NCBI GenBank assembly: GCA_033722075.1
Contig: JAWVZU010000012.1
Span: 1 to 32,434 of the forward strand
Length of the DNA: 32,434 nucleotides
From: JAWVZU01 sp033722075
GTDB lineage: Bacteria; Pseudomonadota; Gammaproteobacteria; Xanthomonadales; SZUA-38
Direction: 5' to 3'
Below, piece after piece: positions 31,071 through 32,434 of this stretch (position 1 is the stretch's first letter; each line of letters begins with the position of its first letter). Below the pieces are notes generated by a model. That model was not told the DNA's origin. It was given only the letters and a program-made list of their open reading frames with translations, and did no database searches. The translations under genes and the position numbers were made by a program.

Positions 31071-31864
31071 GAGGCCAGCGACGCCCGCCTGCGACCGCCG
31101 TTCCCGTTCCCGATCCGGGCGATGCACAGGACGGTGGTTTGCAGCATATAGCGACTGACCGCGAACCAGGAACTGAACACGCGCGAGTGCCCGGCCTGAC
31201 GCTGCGACATGGCGACCGGTCTCTCGCAGATTCGTAGCCCGCGACGGCTTAGCAGCATCAACACGCCCACGTCCTGGTAGTCCAACAGGCTCGCATGGCG
31301 TTCCGCCAATAGTTCGATGGCTCGCCGGTTGTAGATCCGCAGGCCGGAGGTGAAATCCTGGATATCGAGGCCCGTCAGCCATCGGAAGTAGGCCCAGGCG
31401 AGGTGTTTTGCCCAGCTCAGGCGCTCGGGGCAAGCGCCGATGACGACATCGGCGAGATTCAGCCCGTGTACCAGGGCAGGGATCGATTCCGCATGATGCT
31501 GGCCATCGGCGTCCAGGGTGACGACCACTTCGTAGCCGGCGGAGGCGGCGTAGCGAATGCCCGCCTGGGCCGCGCCCCAGGCGCCGAGGCTGAACGGCAG
31601 GGTCAGGACGGTCGCACCGGCCGATCGGGCCTCCTCGCCGGTGTCGTCGCTGCTTCCATCATCGATGACCACAACCGGGCAGTTGAGGTGCCGACGCACG
31701 TCACGGACGACTGACGCCACGGTCGGACCTTCGTCGCGGGCCGGGATCAGCGCCACAAGCTTGCGGGCGGCCGCAGCTTTGCTATACGGTTTGACAATTG
31801 CGGATTCCACGGCGCGAATTGTGCCACTATCCGTGAAAGAGCGACACCCGTGATACAAAATCAC
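31067..31864 (-). CDS. GT2-family glycosyltransferase, polyprenyl-phosphate sugar synthase-like
   Basis: The 265-residue form has a GT-A fold: ALIPARDEGPTVASVV, the donor-site VVIDDGSSDDTGEEA, and the metal-binding VVTLDADGQHH (DxD-type), then an acceptor region with DIQDFTSGLRIYNRRAIELL, typical of dolichol-phosphate mannosyltransferase-like enzymes. It likely charges a polyprenyl phosphate with a hexose for the GT-C-type enzyme nearby. The start is uncertain: the GTG at 31864 lacks a ribosome site, and the first 30 or so codons have a much lower third-position GC content than the rest, so the true start may be nearer 31810 or 31756. The gene is first of the minus-strand GT2-DUF2304-GT4 unit. 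Confidence 0.85.
   Translation of the reverse strand: MILYHGCRSFTDSGTIRAVESAIVKPYSKAAAARKLVALIPARDEGPTVASVVRDVRRHLNCPVVVIDDGSSDDTGEEARSAGATVLTLPFSLGAWGAAQAGIRYAASAGYEVVVTLDADGQHHAESIPALVHGLNLADVVIGACPERLSWAKHLAWAYFRWLTGLDIQDFTSGLRIYNRRAIELLAERHASLLDYQDVGVLMLLSRRGLRICERPVAMSQRQAGHSRVFSSWFAVSRYMLQTTVLCIARIGNGNGGRRRASLAS
31791..31859 (+). promoter_or_regulatory. Promoter-like elements and inverted repeat upstream of the final gene
   Basis: A perfect TTGACA lies at 31791-31796 on the plus strand, overlapping the first half of an inverted repeat ACAATT (31794-31799) and AATTGT (31817-31822). Further on, TGATACAAA at 31851-31859 fits an extended -10 element (TGN-TAYAAW), though without a matching -35 at 17 bases. 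Either could drive the exported-protein gene at 31946. The elements lie inside the low-GC 5' end of the GT2 frame, which supports a later GT2 start. All by pattern only. Confidence 0.35.
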
Positions 31865-31945
31865 CGGCGATTGCGCTATTTAACATGAGGGCGCGCTTCG
31901 GGCGCTGCCATGCAATGCGTCTAAACACATGACTGGGACAAGCTG

Positions 31946-32434
31946 ATGAGTAAGAAAACCTGGCTGAAAATTGTGACTGCCGTTTTACTTGTGGGCAGCG
32001 CATCGATCGCGCAGGCGTGCGTGCTGACGGCGTGGCTGCTGCAGGATGGGATCGGTGACGCCGTAGCGGGTGGACCCAATCCCAATGAGACCAATAACTT
32101 CGCGCGTTACTCGGGCACCTGCGCCATGCAGGTCACATCGGGCAACGTCGGAGACCCGTCACCTGCTGACGAGGCCCGGATGATTTCGCGCTTCTTCTTC
32201 CGGCCCACCGGGACCGGCAGCGCCGATATCTATCAGACCTACGCCACCGATAACGGCACGGGCACTGCGACCTACACCGTCACCTATGACAATGGCACGA
32301 TCACTGTGACTGACATTGCGAGCGGTGCAGCTTCCGCCGCGATCCCGGTTAATGTTGGCGCCTGGAATTCCGTAGAGATCGACTGGAGCTCCGCGGGCAC
32401 TGTCAACGTCTGGGTTAATGCGGATGCAGGCACC
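31946..32434 (+). CDS. Exported protein, N-terminal part (3' partial), possibly LamG/lectin-like
   Basis: The frame is open from the ATG at 31946 to the window edge, giving 163 residues. GGGA lies seven bases before the ATG. The product starts with a signal peptide (MSKKTWLKIVTAVLLVGS, then ASIAQA) followed directly by a cysteine; AQAC is not a good lipobox, so ordinary signal-peptidase cleavage is more likely. The mature part is rich in Asp, Thr, Gly and Ser, with strands such as SRFFFRPTGTGSADIYQTY and WNSVEIDWSSAGTVNVWVN that resemble the LamG/concanavalin-like beta-sandwich of secreted adhesion or sugar-binding proteins. The end is outside the window, so size and function are open. Confidence 0.7.
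   Translation, partial: MSKKTWLKIVTAVLLVGSASIAQACVLTAWLLQDGIGDAVAGGPNPNETNNFARYSGTCAMQVTSGNVGDPSPADEARMISRFFFRPTGTGSADIYQTYATDNGTGTATYTVTYDNGTITVTDIASGAASAAIPVNVGAWNSVEIDWSSAGTVNVWVNADAGT

Overview
The window looks like a chromosomal segment of a high-GC, Gram-negative gammaproteobacterium. The strongest evidence is the block asd-fimV-truA-trpF-trpB-trpA-accD-folC-dedD-cvpA-purF, a gene order typical of Pseudomonas/Xanthomonas/Chromatiales-type genomes. A fused chorismate mutase/prephenate dehydrogenase (TyrA), PrmB just ahead of AroC, and isocitrate dehydrogenase with Ser113 in the AceK-type context agree. Genus cannot be fixed from sequence alone; this reads as chromosomal backbone with a few accessory genes, not a mobile element. 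I saw no tRNA, rRNA, CRISPR array, insertion sequence or phage gene.

Layout. (1) 1-4115, plus strand: the 3' part of an ABC-transporter substrate-binding protein, a BciA/DVR-family divinyl-chlorophyllide reductase homologue overlapping it by 4 bases, and a SulP anion transporter carrying STAS and cyclic-nucleotide-binding domains. (2) 4104-6528, minus strand: a putative outer-membrane beta-barrel protein, a 76-residue membrane protein and tyrA. (3) 6665-7369, plus: a CsgG-family secreted protein with a structured leader. (4) 7395-10455, minus: an apparent operon SCO1 > psd > radical SAM enzyme > secreted unknown protein. (5) 10493-24869, plus: prmB, aroC, asd, fimV, truA, trpF, trpB, trpA, accD, folC, dedD (two SPOR domains), cvpA, purF, mostly joined by short stop/start overlaps. 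(6) 24910-29558, plus: icd, a DUF455 ferritin-like protein and two membrane proteins, the second GT-C-like. (7) 29516-31864, minus: GT2 > DUF2304 > GT4 glycosyltransferases. (8) 31946 to the end, plus: the start of an exported protein.

How the genes fit together. Block 5 combines aromatic amino-acid synthesis (aroC; trpFBA; tyrA is nearby on the other strand), the aspartate-family branch point (asd), fatty-acid, folate and purine synthesis (accD, folC, purF), translation maintenance (prmB, truA), and envelope/polar functions (fimV, dedD, cvpA). Blocks 6-7 look like a small lipid-linked or surface glycan module. The items most worth a second look are the BciA homologue with no other bacteriochlorophyll gene in view, the SCO1/psd/radical-SAM/secreted-protein operon, the SulP-STAS-cNMP fusion, the tandem-SPOR DedD, the FimV acidic repeat tract and the CsgG leader with three GGA motifs. 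There is no gene-free stretch over 300 bases; the longest gaps are 152 bases (5279-5430) and 136 bases (6529-6664).
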